Shown piece by piece: positions 1-8,127 of a stretch of 64,000 bases of DNA. Source of the DNA: UBA6626 sp963579995 (GTDB taxonomy: Bacteria; Planctomycetota; Phycisphaerae; Phycisphaerales; Phycisphaeraceae); contig CAUZIY010000001.1 in assembly GCA_963579995.1 (NCBI GenBank), positions 1-64,000 of the forward strand. Direction: 5' to 3'. The notes beneath the pieces are model-generated. The model did no database searches. It was not told the DNA's origin and worked only from the letters and a program-made list of their open reading frames with translations. The position numbers and the translations under genes are program-made. The stretch's first letter is position 1. Every line of letters starts with the position of its first letter.

Positions 1-40
1 TTTCTCCAAGACCTCTATTCAGGGCTGATTTGGCCTGGCG

Positions 41-59
41 GCACATCGGATCGATGTGC
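41..59. repeat. Perfect inverted repeat (8-bp stem, 3-nt loop)
   Basis: GCACATCG at 41-48 and CGATGTGC at 52-59 are exact reverse complements around the loop GAT. There is no T-run on either side, so a classical intrinsic terminator is not supported. It could end transcription of a gene to the left or be a protein-binding palindrome. Confidence 0.5.
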
Positions 60-393
60 TGTTGGGTAGTGGCTTTGTAAGGTATTGCGAATGGAGGCAA
101 TGTGACTTTCAACTCATGGTTACGCTTGCATTATCCACGGCATTGTGGTTAGGCATGGTTCGCTTGGGGCTACTGGGGGTGAGTTGAGTCGTCATATCTC
201 GATATGCCGTGCCATGCAAAGAACTAGAACATGTGGCATGACGGTTTTCATTCCCGGCAGCAACCAAACTTCTAGGGCATGGTCGTCTTTCCGACAGGGC
301 GCATCTCCTGCGCTTTGTCGGCAAGGGTTGCGCTTCATGGCAGGGTGAGTGACAGACGCGGTGCAGATCTGAAAGATGTCCCATGGCAGAGGT

Positions 394-422
394 TTGTCGT
401 GTAAATTATTTATAAATAATAA
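394..422 (+). promoter_or_regulatory. Candidate sigma-70-like promoter before the flagellar operon
   Basis: TTGTCG at 394-399 and TAATAA at 417-422 are separated by 17 bases within the only AT-rich stretch ahead of the flagellar genes. Each hexamer matches the consensus at about four of six positions. The position fits a promoter for the flgF operon, but the match is modest and unproven. Confidence 0.25.
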
Positions 423-443
423 GTTACATTTCCCCGAGAGCGT

Positions 444-860
444 TTGATGGGAGAAATTTCCTGGAAATACTTTGGCTGGCATCGTGGTTGCGTTGATCCG
501 TTTTGTTGGATTGTATCTGCGGTGTACGTATTCGGTTTTGTAACGGCGGGCTTCATGATGCGTGAAAGAAAAAACAGTTTGAGCTTGTTGAAGCTATTTG
601 GCCATGGCAGCGATCGCCATATTGGCCAGATACTGGTCCGTTTGGCCCATCTCGCCGAACAGGGTCACCAGATGCGAAAAGTCCGGAATCTGCAGGATGG
701 TCACCAATCGGATGATCTTGCTGCATTGGGGCGACGATTCGTGTTTTCAAATTCATACGAAGCTGCAGGGGCCAGCGATCTGCTGGACGAGTCTGAGGGT
801 AATAATGACCACAAAACACTGAATCCAGGCCCGTTGGATCACACGGAGGTGAACCGGTGA
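444..860 (+). CDS. Possible small hypothetical protein ahead of flgF
   Basis: This is a 138-codon open frame whose TGA stop overlaps the GTG start of flgF at 857-860, an arrangement often seen in translationally coupled genes. The first 37 residues look unlike the rest. A later start at the paired ATGs near 555 would give a hydrophilic, charged protein of about 100 residues with no recognised domain. The gene could be a lineage-specific flagellar accessory protein, or simply a leader region that happens to be open. A competing frame on the other strand (553-819) is less plausible. Only the coupling geometry supports this call. Confidence 0.35.
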   Translation: MMGEISWKYFGWHRGCVDPFCWIVSAVYVFGFVTAGFMMRERKNSLSLLKLFGHGSDRHIGQILVRLAHLAEQGHQMRKVRNLQDGHQSDDLAALGRRFVFSNSYEAAGASDLLDESEGNNDHKTLNPGPLDHTEVNR

Positions 861-1642
861 ATTACGGACTACATCTGTCCGCATCGGGCGTTTTGACGAG
901 CATGTACCGTCAGGATGTCTACGCCAATAATCTGGCCAACAGTGAAACAGTGGCTTTTAAGCCCGACTTTGCTTCAGTTCTGCGACGTGCACCTGAGTCA
1001 CAAGAAGGGGCGTTCGGGCTTGATTTACGCCATGATCTGCTCGACCGGTTGGGTGGCGGTGTCTTTGCCGGTTCGCAGCGTATTAATTTTGATACGGGCA
1101 CCATGCAAAAAACCGGCAATTCGCTTGATCTGGCGATCGAAAATCCAACAAGTTTTTTTGCAGTTTCGGCAATGGATCCAAATAGCGGCAAGCATCAGGT
1201 GATGCTAACTCGGGATGGTCGGTTGACACGCAATGAAGACAATTACCTGGTAACAGTTGCCGGTGGTCATCGGGTTTTGGATCCGGCCGACAAGCCGATT
1301 CAATTGCCTGTCGGTCCGTTGGCAGTTAATCGATCGGGTCAAATTAGCCAGGGCGATGTGGTGGTGGGCCAGGTTCAGATATCGAAGGTTGTCGATGAGC
1401 AAGCATTAACAAAGCAGGGGCAGAATTTATTCAAGATCAATGGACCACGGAATCTACGTCAAATGGATGATGAACCCTCGGTTTTGTCCGGGTTCATTGA
1501 GGCCAGTGGTACAGACCCCATTACTGAACTAATGGATTTGATCGACGCATCTAAGTCGGCAACCAGCAATGCGAATCTGATTCGTTACCACGATCTTCTT
1601 TTAGATCGGGCGGTTAATACACTGGGACGTGTTTTGGCATAA
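857..1642 (+). CDS. flgF: Flagellar basal-body rod protein FlgF
   Basis: FlgF is a proximal-rod component of the flagellar basal body. The 261-residue product has the N-terminal rod signature of the FlgF/FlgG/FlgE family (residues 1-35, including YANNLANSET), a central FlgE/F/G beta domain, and a C-terminal helix of the same family (around 215-250, ending near VNTLGRVLA). The GTG start is supported by a strong GGAGGTGA ribosome site six to eight bases upstream. It is followed after 11 bases by flgG, a clear paralogue. The first of two rod-protein genes in such clusters is normally flgF and the second flgG. Assignment to FlgF rather than a second FlgG rests on order and on the more divergent N-terminus. 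Confidence 0.9.
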   Translation: MNYGLHLSASGVLTSMYRQDVYANNLANSETVAFKPDFASVLRRAPESQEGAFGLDLRHDLLDRLGGGVFAGSQRINFDTGTMQKTGNSLDLAIENPTSFFAVSAMDPNSGKHQVMLTRDGRLTRNEDNYLVTVAGGHRVLDPADKPIQLPVGPLAVNRSGQISQGDVVVGQVQISKVVDEQALTKQGQNLFKINGPRNLRQMDDEPSVLSGFIEASGTDPITELMDLIDASKSATSNANLIRYHDLLLDRAVNTLGRVLA

Positions 1643-1653
1643 AGGATTTCAGC

Positions 1654-2451
1654 ATGGCCATTGTGGCATTACACTCGGCAGCAACCGGATTAAAGGCAAC
1701 TTCGCAGAATATCGACATCATTGCGAATAATATCGCCAATACCAATACCGTCGGGTACAAGGCACTGCATGGTAATTTTGAAGACTTGCTGTACCAGGAG
1801 AAGCAACAGCCTGGTGTGGAAAACGCAGCGGGTGGTCAACGGCCGACGGGATTGTTTGTTGGTTTAGGCACACGGTTGAGTAATACACAAATTGATCTGA
1901 CCCAGGGGTCCCCCGTTCCCGACACCGGGGAATTAAGCATGCTCATCAGCGGCAAGGGGTTCTTTCAGGTGACCAATGGCGACCAAATTTCCTACACGCG
2001 AGCTGGCAATTTCTTCCAGAACAGTGAAGGTGATCTGGTTCTAGGCAATGCGGCTGGGCTTCGGATTGAGCCGCCAATCAATATTCCTGAGGAAGCAGTC
2101 AATGTTTCCATCTCTGCAGACGGCACCGTGCTCATTACGGTTGAAGATGATCCCAATCAACAAGAAGTGGGTCAGATTGAACTGGCGAATTTTACGAACC
2201 CAACCGGGTTGCGGCCGATTGGTGGCAACCTGTATGAGGAGACTTCGGCATCCGGTCCGCCAATTATTGGGAATCCAAACGATGGCTCATTTGGCAGTAT
2301 TCAACAAGGCTTTCTAGAAGCATCTAATGTGAATCCGGTTAGTGAATTGGTTCGGCTGATTACCACGCAACGTAACTTTGAATTCAATAGCCAGTCGATT
2401 CAGGCTGCTGACGAGATACTTCAGGTGATTGCTAACCTTCGACGGTTCTAA
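1654..2451 (+). CDS. flgG: Flagellar distal rod protein FlgG
   Basis: FlgG forms the distal rod that crosses the periplasm and passes through the P and L rings. The 265-residue protein starts with the rod signature (residues 1-40, with IIANNIANTNTVGYK). It has the GELSMLISGKGFFQV block near 90-104, and ends with the family helix containing FLEASNVNPVSELVRLI and QRNFEFNSQSIQAADEI. Length and motifs match typical FlgG closely. The ribosome site AAAGGA lies seven bases before the ATG. It sits between flgF and flgA in a compact operon and is exported by the flagellar type III apparatus, so it carries no signal peptide. Confidence 0.96.
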   Translation: MAIVALHSAATGLKATSQNIDIIANNIANTNTVGYKALHGNFEDLLYQEKQQPGVENAAGGQRPTGLFVGLGTRLSNTQIDLTQGSPVPDTGELSMLISGKGFFQVTNGDQISYTRAGNFFQNSEGDLVLGNAAGLRIEPPINIPEEAVNVSISADGTVLITVEDDPNQQEVGQIELANFTNPTGLRPIGGNLYEETSASGPPIIGNPNDGSFGSIQQGFLEASNVNPVSELVRLITTQRNFEFNSQSIQAADEILQVIANLRRF

Positions 2452-2472
2452 TGAGATGAATTGGGACAAATA

Positions 2473-3600
2473 ATGAACGTGCATAGATACCTCAATCAAG
2501 TTGTTCTTGCTTTGGTCGGACTTGTGGTCTATCTGGCGATTGCCCCCGCATCGGCAGACAGCATCCGTCTCTATGACCAAGCAGCGGTCGCCGTATTGGA
2601 GGTGACCCTGGATGACATTGCCGATATCGATGGTCCAACTGTACAGCACCTGGGGAAGCTTGTACTGGCAAAACTCGGATCAAATACGACATCTGTGGAT
2701 GTATCATTGGTGGACATTCAAAACACGTTGCTTGGTGCGGGTGTCAATGTTGCGTCAGTATCACTTGGGGGATTCCCGGCATGTCACGTAGAGTGGATTC
2801 CCGAACGTCAACCTGTTGTTGTTGCATCAGGAAACGCGCCGATAATTGCAAACTCGATTCGTTCGGTGGATACAGATTCCTCCATGTCCTTGCGGGATCA
2901 TCTTTTCCGTTGGATGGAACGCTACAGCGGAATCAATGGTGATGAGCTTTACATTCAATTGTCATCACGGGATGCCAAGATGCTTGACCTGCCAGTCAAA
3001 GAAGGAACCTGTGAGTTTTCAGTGTCTGGAGAATCGGTACTTGGCCGCCTCCCGGTCATGATCCGTCAATATAAAGACAGCCGCGTGGTCAAGACGATCA
3101 ACGTCCGTCCGTTAGTATCCCGTCGAACATTGGCGGTGGTTGCCATTCGAAAGATCCGATCCGGGGAAGCATTTTCACGGGACAATGTGGCGATACGTCC
3201 GGTACTTCTCGAACGGGATCGTGACCGACCGGTGACTGAATTGTCTGGGGTTCTCGGAAAGATTTCTGATACATCACTTCGATCCGGCACGATTGTTCTT
3301 GCCGGCCAAGTACGGAATCCATTACTTGTGCGTCGAGATGATCTGGTCACGGTGCGTTGTTTTTCCGGTGGCGTAGTTCTCAAGACCATCGGAAGGGCCG
3401 AAGAGGACGGTCGGCTTGGTCAGGTTATCCAGATTTGTAATGAGCGTGCTTTTCGGGAAATGGGGCGTAGACGTGAGGACCGAGTGCGTACAACTTTTGC
3501 GGCCCGTGTGTCCGGTGTTCGCCAGGTCGTCACGCCATTCACGGAACGGGACGTCATGGCCAGTCACCGTGATAAAGAACGCCTTGAAGCAGGAGGTTAG
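2473..3600 (+). CDS. flgA: Flagellar P-ring assembly chaperone FlgA
   Basis: FlgA is a periplasmic chaperone needed to assemble the P ring from FlgI. The start chosen is the ATG at 2473, giving 375 residues with a clean Sec signal peptide (hydrophobic run about residues 8-25, cleavage near ASA-D). A TTG at 2461 would add four residues. The C-terminal half, from about residue 215, contains the SAF-type domain and FlgA C-terminal region (RRTLAVVAIRKIRSGE, then a GTIV.AGQVRNP block and the VTVRCFSGGVVL strand). It is longer than the roughly 220-residue enterobacterial protein because of an extended N-terminal half. It overlaps nothing and is followed three bases later by flgH. Confidence 0.9.
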   Translation: MNVHRYLNQVVLALVGLVVYLAIAPASADSIRLYDQAAVAVLEVTLDDIADIDGPTVQHLGKLVLAKLGSNTTSVDVSLVDIQNTLLGAGVNVASVSLGGFPACHVEWIPERQPVVVASGNAPIIANSIRSVDTDSSMSLRDHLFRWMERYSGINGDELYIQLSSRDAKMLDLPVKEGTCEFSVSGESVLGRLPVMIRQYKDSRVVKTINVRPLVSRRTLAVVAIRKIRSGEAFSRDNVAIRPVLLERDRDRPVTELSGVLGKISDTSLRSGTIVLAGQVRNPLLVRRDDLVTVRCFSGGVVLKTIGRAEEDGRLGQVIQICNERAFREMGRRREDRVRTTFAARVSGVRQVVTPFTERDVMASHRDKERLEAGG

Positions 3601-3603
3601 CTG

Positions 3604-4320
3604 ATGGTATATCGCGGACGAATGGTTGTTCTTGCCCTGCTGGGTGTTCTGTTCTTTTCCTCTTACGGTATGGCTCAGAGTTCATCGCTCTATTCTAGCC
3701 AGGCACCAAGGCCGGGACCTTCCGATCGGCGGCAATTGAAATATCCGCTTAGTCCGGAAGTGGCTCGCAATAGTTTCGTTGCCGTGGGTCTTCCCGCGCC
3801 GCGAAAGTATGCATTGCACGATCTGGTGACAGTTGTTGTTCGCGAGTCGATCTCCAATAATTCCCGATCGTCGTTGACGACGCAGAAGGATTTTAAACAG
3901 GAAGGGAAAATAGAAGCAATTCCAAGACTGCGTCTTCAGGACTTCGTGGATTTAAAGATTAGGCAGGCAACGTTGGATGAAAATCCAGAAGTGGCACTGG
4001 AATTTAATAAGGATTTTGAAGGCGACGGTGCACATCAACAGAAGAATACTTTCATCGCGCGGATCACCGCTCGTATTATAGACATCAAGCCAAATGGAAC
4101 ACTGGTCTTGGAGGCCCGCAAGAGTATCAAGACAGACAACGAAGCGTTCTCGATGGTCCTGACCGGAACATGTCGCCGGGAAGATATCACTGCAAGTAAT
4201 ACGGTGTTGTCTACTGAACTCTACGATCTGTTAATCGTGAAACAACACGAAGGCGAACTGCATAGGGCCACCAAGAAGGGGCCTTTGTCAAAGTTGTTCG
4301 ATGCAATATTCAATTTTTAA
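3604..4320 (+). CDS. flgH: Flagellar L-ring protein FlgH
   Basis: FlgH forms the L ring in the outer membrane around the flagellar rod. The 238-residue product has the family features YALHDLVTVVVRES near 77-90, the FEGDG.....NTFIARITARI block near 139-160, and PNGTLVLEARKSIKTDNE near 166-183. The ribosome site AGGAGG overlaps the end of flgA. Unusually, the N-terminus (hydrophobic run about residues 7-24, ending YGMAQ) looks like an ordinary signal peptide without the LxxC lipobox that anchors typical FlgH. The FlgI gene follows directly, as in most diderm flagellar clusters. Confidence 0.92.
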   Translation: MVYRGRMVVLALLGVLFFSSYGMAQSSSLYSSQAPRPGPSDRRQLKYPLSPEVARNSFVAVGLPAPRKYALHDLVTVVVRESISNNSRSSLTTQKDFKQEGKIEAIPRLRLQDFVDLKIRQATLDENPEVALEFNKDFEGDGAHQQKNTFIARITARIIDIKPNGTLVLEARKSIKTDNEAFSMVLTGTCRREDITASNTVLSTELYDLLIVKQHEGELHRATKKGPLSKLFDAIFNF

Positions 4321-4350
4321 GTGCCACCCCTTTTTGTTGGCGGAAAATAA

Positions 4351-5430
4351 ATGAAACCGCTATTTTTGAAAATTTCTTTCGTTGCCCTCTGCCTTGTCAT
4401 GGTCACGGCCGGTTCGGTCCGGGCGGTTCAGATTGGTGATCTGGTGCGAATCAAAGGTTCTCAGGGCAATAAGCTGGTGGGTATGGGACTGGTTGTCGGT
4501 CTCAAGGGGACCGGTGACGGCGGAAAGTATTCGCCGGCAATTGATCCGTTGGCGCGAGTTGTCCGCCACTTTATCGATGAGGGGATAGTCAGTTCCGAAC
4601 TGCGTAACACGAAAAATGTGGCACTGGTAGCACTGGAAGCTTTAGTCCCCGCCTCCGGCGTGCGCGAGGGAGATCATCTGGATGTGCATGTCAGTGCGGT
4701 GGGTTCGTCCAAGAGTCTTCGGGGCGGACGGCTGTTGATGATGCCTATGACCGGCCCATTACCTGATTCGCCGACGTATGCATTCGCTTCGGGCCCGGTA
4801 ACGGTTGAAGATGATGAGGTGCCGACAGTTGGTGTTGTACGCCACGGTGCACAGGTAGCACGCGACATTCGCGCACAGTTTATTGATGGTAATGAGTTGA
4901 CACTTGTTCTTCGGCAATCTGTCGCCACCTTTCAGACAGCAGTGACGATTGCAGTCACAATCAACAACCTTAACCCCGATGCGCAGCGGATTGCCATAGC
5001 CACTGACCAAAAGAATGTTGTCGTGAAGGTTCCTGGTCCAGAGTTGGCGGATCCTGCTCCGTTTGTTGCTGAGATCCTTTCGCAATATCTCGACCCGGGA
5101 TTCATTGAAACTGGCGCACAGATACGAATTAACGAGAGGACGGGCACTATCGTGATGAGTGGCGACGTGCAGATGTCGCCAGTTGCCATCTCGCACGGTG
5201 GTTTAGTTATTACGATGACCACGCCCGAACCAAAGCCAACACAGGAGACCCCTCGTGTTGATGAGCATCGTTTTATTGGAGTGGATCCGGCACGACGTGG
5301 CGGGGCAAGGTTGGCAGATCTGATTTCTGCATTTAATCAGTTGAAAGTCGGTGTACGTGATCGTATTGCAATCATCCGAGAGATTCACAGCATGGGAAAA
5401 CTTCATGCTCAGATCACATTTGACGAATAA
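4351..5430 (+). CDS. flgI: Flagellar P-ring protein FlgI
   Basis: FlgI is the periplasmic P-ring subunit that surrounds the rod at the peptidoglycan layer. The 359-residue protein has a signal peptide (residues 1-25, cleavage after VRA). It then shows the diagnostic QIGDLVRIKGSQGNKLVGMG..GLKGTGDGG region and, at the C-terminus, LKVGVRDRIAIIREIHSMGKLHAQI. Motifs such as RINERTGTIVMSGDVQMSPVAISHG near 253-277 are typical of the family. Length is normal. Together with FlgH it shows that the cell has both an outer membrane and a peptidoglycan-associated flagellar bushing. Confidence 0.97.
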   Translation: MKPLFLKISFVALCLVMVTAGSVRAVQIGDLVRIKGSQGNKLVGMGLVVGLKGTGDGGKYSPAIDPLARVVRHFIDEGIVSSELRNTKNVALVALEALVPASGVREGDHLDVHVSAVGSSKSLRGGRLLMMPMTGPLPDSPTYAFASGPVTVEDDEVPTVGVVRHGAQVARDIRAQFIDGNELTLVLRQSVATFQTAVTIAVTINNLNPDAQRIAIATDQKNVVVKVPGPELADPAPFVAEILSQYLDPGFIETGAQIRINERTGTIVMSGDVQMSPVAISHGGLVITMTTPEPKPTQETPRVDEHRFIGVDPARRGGARLADLISAFNQLKVGVRDRIAIIREIHSMGKLHAQITFDE

Positions 5431-5459
5431 AACACAGCGGATACTCATAAAGTTACGAC

Positions 5460-5876
5460 ATGGAAGTCACCACGAATCATTTGGCAGTCAAATCACTACC
5501 TGGTGTTGCTGGCGAAGGGCCGTCTGGCATTCAATCCGCATCTGCACTGCCGATGGATCATCCGGCCTTTGGTGTCTTGTATGACAAGGCACGGGAAAAG
5601 ATCAACGAGATTGCGGACCAGTTTGTGGCGACGACTTTCTTTTACCCATTACTGCAGCAGGTGTCAGATAGTCCATTTAAGACGGATCGATTTGATGGCG
5701 GTTTCACCGAGCAGGTATTTCGTCAACAGTTGAATGAGCGGTTGGCTGACAATATTGCCGCAGGACACAAAATATCCATAAGTAGTGCCGTTGGCAGGCA
5801 ATTGATGAACTGGCTCAAGAATCAGCCAGTTGAAACAGTCAAGAGAATTGCCGAGGAGGTAGATACCGTTGGATAG
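5460..5876 (+). CDS. flgJ: FlgJ-like rod-binding protein (no muramidase domain)
   Basis: The 138-residue product matches the N-terminal rod-binding/rod-cap half of FlgJ. It has a helix with FGVLYDKAREKINEIADQFVA and a short loop, then FDGGFTEQVFRQQLNERLADNIAA. The peptidoglycan hydrolase domain found in enterobacterial FlgJ is absent, as in many other phyla, so a separate enzyme would be needed to open the wall for the rod. It lies directly after flgI, the usual place. Its last eight bases overlap the TTG start of the next gene, so the two are likely translationally coupled. Confidence 0.78.
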   Translation: MEVTTNHLAVKSLPGVAGEGPSGIQSASALPMDHPAFGVLYDKAREKINEIADQFVATTFFYPLLQQVSDSPFKTDRFDGGFTEQVFRQQLNERLADNIAAGHKISISSAVGRQLMNWLKNQPVETVKRIAEEVDTVG

Positions 5877-6384
5877 TCAAGTTGAATACATAGTGAAAGA
5901 GTTGGCAGAGATACTGCGCAAGTTATTGACGGTGCACGGAAAATTACTTGAAAAACTTGACAGCAAGCAAGATGCGCTGCGATCAGCGGGGTATCAGGAT
6001 TTGACAGATATCTGCGACCAGGAAAATCAACTCGTGCAAGAGATCAGTGAACTGGAGAAACATCGACTGCGGTTGATCGCCTCTTTGACGCTTTGCATTG
6101 ACCCCCGAGCAGAAGAGCCAATGCGGCTGATGGCTGTAGCCGAGCGATTGGAAGAACCATGGCGAGGTAAGTTGCTTGTTCTTCGTCAACAGTTGCTGGA
6201 TCGTGCCAAGGCAGTCAGGAGTAAGGCTAGGGTTGTACGACGATCCACGGAAACACTGGTCACGCATATGCAGGGTCTGGTGCAGACAATCGGTGCGGTT
6301 TGGGGTGGCGTGGGGCTTTACGGCCGTGATGGCACACCACCCGGTGAAGCAATGGCACTGCGAACAGTCAACATGACCGCATAG
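5869..6384 (+). CDS. flgN: FlgN-like flagellar export chaperone
   Basis: FlgN-type chaperones bind the hook-associated proteins FlgK and FlgL before export. The 171-residue product is largely alpha-helical and charged, with an N-terminal helix pair (about residues 1-70, heptad-like leucines) resembling the FlgN fold. It lies immediately before flgK and flgL, its expected clients. The TTG start at 5869 is supported by the strong site GAGGAGGT eight bases upstream, inside the end of flgJ. Sequence similarity in this family is low, so position and helical character carry most of the weight. Confidence 0.72.
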   Translation: MDSQVEYIVKELAEILRKLLTVHGKLLEKLDSKQDALRSAGYQDLTDICDQENQLVQEISELEKHRLRLIASLTLCIDPRAEEPMRLMAVAERLEEPWRGKLLVLRQQLLDRAKAVRSKARVVRRSTETLVTHMQGLVQTIGAVWGGVGLYGRDGTPPGEAMALRTVNMTA

Positions 6385-6399
6385 GGAACGGAGCTCGAA

Positions 6400-8109
6400 A
6401 TGCCATTAGGTGGGGCATTACAGATCGGCAACTCGGCTCTGGTCGCACACCAAGCGGCGATTGAAGCGGCGGGTAATAACCTGGCGAATCTAGCCACGCC
6501 TGGTTACCACCGCCAGAAGGTTGAGCTGGTGCCGCATCGCAGCACCGAGTTTCAATCAGGGCTGTTCATTGGGCGGGGGGTGCAGATAAACGCGATTACC
6601 CGACAAGTGGACAATGTCCTGGAAGGCCGTATCCGGGCGAGCATTTCCAGTCAGGCCTATTCGTTGGCGCGTAAAGAGGTGCTTACGCAGATTGAAGCTC
6701 TGCAAAATGAGTACTCTGAAGCAGATTTATCGTCCCGTCTTGATGCCTTTCTTCATGCCTGGAGTGAGCTGTCAACACCAGATCCCCAGGATCATGCACT
6801 TCGAACCCTGGTCATTCGTGAGGGATCGCAGCTCGCTGATTTCGCCAAGGGGCTGCATGGTGGGTTGGCTCAGCAGCGGACACAGGTAGACAATTCGATT
6901 GATGCGGCTGCAATCGTTGCAGATGATCTGCTGACGCAAATTGCCGCCGTCGATCATCAGATCATGAAAGCCAACCCCACGGGTGATGGGGCGCCGACAT
7001 TGCGTGATCGGCGTGATGTAATGCTTGCCGAGTTGGGGGAGTATGTTGATGTGTCGGTGCATGAACATCCCTCAGGTTCGATGGATGTCTTTATTGGTTC
7101 AATGCCGGTGATACTGAATGGTGAAAGTCGTGGAATTCGTATCGAACGCCTGAACATTGATGGTGAACTGGATGTGCGACTTGTTGTCAAGGACAACGGC
7201 ACAGCCCTTTTTCCGACTTCCGGACGCATCGGCTCCTTGATGGATGTTCGCGAACGGGATGTAAATTTTGCAATTGATGATCTTGATGCGTTCATCAACG
7301 AGTTGATATTTCAAGTCAATAAGATTCACAGTCAAGGCCAGGGTTTGTCCGGATGGGATTCGGTCACATCAACGAATCGTGTATTGGACCCGACATTTGC
7401 ACTGAATGATGCTGCCAGTGGCCTCGGGTTTACACCGGAGCACGGTAGTTTCCAGTTACATGTGAGGCAAAAGTCAACTGGTGAGATTCGTTCATCGACC
7501 ATCCAGGTTGATCTTGATGGTATTGATGCAGGGAATGACACGCGATTGGGGACATTGCAGGCGGCGATCAGTGCCGTGAGTAACGTGACCGCTTCTGTTA
7601 CGCCGGACGGTCGCCTGGCTATTGCGGCCCAGGGCAGTGATGTTGAGATTTTATTCAGTGAGGATTCAAGTGGTGTCCTGGCTGCACTTGGGATCAATAC
7701 GTTCTTTGAGGGAAGTGGTGGCGGCAATATTGCCGTTAATAAGCTGGTGGCACAGAGCCCGGGGCTGGTGGCCGCATCTCAGGACCATACCGTTGGGAAT
7801 AACCATAATGCGTTGGCGATGGTTGAACTCGGCAAGCAACAAATAGACGCCTTTAATGGTCTTACATTTCAGCAATCATGGGCCAGGCGGGTTGGGGATT
7901 TTGCTTTACGGATTAACCAGATAAATGAGCAACTGGAGTCCGATACGATTGTCACCGCCAGCTTGAGGGCCCAACAACAGAGTGTCAGTGGCGTCAATAC
8001 GGATGAAGAACTAATCAATCTCCTGGCATTCCAGAGAGCCTACCAAGGTAGCGCGCAATTCCTGAAGGTCGTAGACGAACTCTTGGAGACATTGGTGTCA
8101 TTGGTTTAA
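6400..8109 (+). CDS. flgK: Flagellar hook-associated protein 1 (FlgK)
   Basis: FlgK is the first hook-filament junction protein. The 569-residue product begins with the rod/hook-family N-terminus (residues 5-40, including AAIEAAGNNLANLATPGYHRQK). It has the FlgK helical region with LDAFLHAWSELSTPDP near 112-127, and ends with the typical SGVNTDEELINLLAFQRAYQ followed by a final helix (residues about 525-565). Length is close to the usual 550. The ribosome site CGGAG is seven bases before the ATG. It is followed 18 bases later by flgL, its junction partner. Confidence 0.95.
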   Translation: MPLGGALQIGNSALVAHQAAIEAAGNNLANLATPGYHRQKVELVPHRSTEFQSGLFIGRGVQINAITRQVDNVLEGRIRASISSQAYSLARKEVLTQIEALQNEYSEADLSSRLDAFLHAWSELSTPDPQDHALRTLVIREGSQLADFAKGLHGGLAQQRTQVDNSIDAAAIVADDLLTQIAAVDHQIMKANPTGDGAPTLRDRRDVMLAELGEYVDVSVHEHPSGSMDVFIGSMPVILNGESRGIRIERLNIDGELDVRLVVKDNGTALFPTSGRIGSLMDVRERDVNFAIDDLDAFINELIFQVNKIHSQGQGLSGWDSVTSTNRVLDPTFALNDAASGLGFTPEHGSFQLHVRQKSTGEIRSSTIQVDLDGIDAGNDTRLGTLQAAISAVSNVTASVTPDGRLAIAAQGSDVEILFSEDSSGVLAALGINTFFEGSGGGNIAVNKLVAQSPGLVAASQDHTVGNNHNALAMVELGKQQIDAFNGLTFQQSWARRVGDFALRINQINEQLESDTIVTASLRAQQQSVSGVNTDEELINLLAFQRAYQGSAQFLKVVDELLETLVSLV

Positions 8110-8127
8110 GACCAAGGTGTCGGATTT

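Larger units (their letters stand above)
1..443. other. Left-edge region with no recognised gene
   Basis: No reading frame here has convincing coding character. Frame 1 is open from the window edge to a TAG at 67-69, so the first 22 codons could be the tail of a gene entering from the left, but they are too short to identify. The short open frames on both strands between 109 and 482 overlap one another and have compositions typical of noise. The stretch holds a perfect hairpin at 41-59 and an AT-rich island around 400-430 just before the flagellar genes. Confidence 0.5.
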
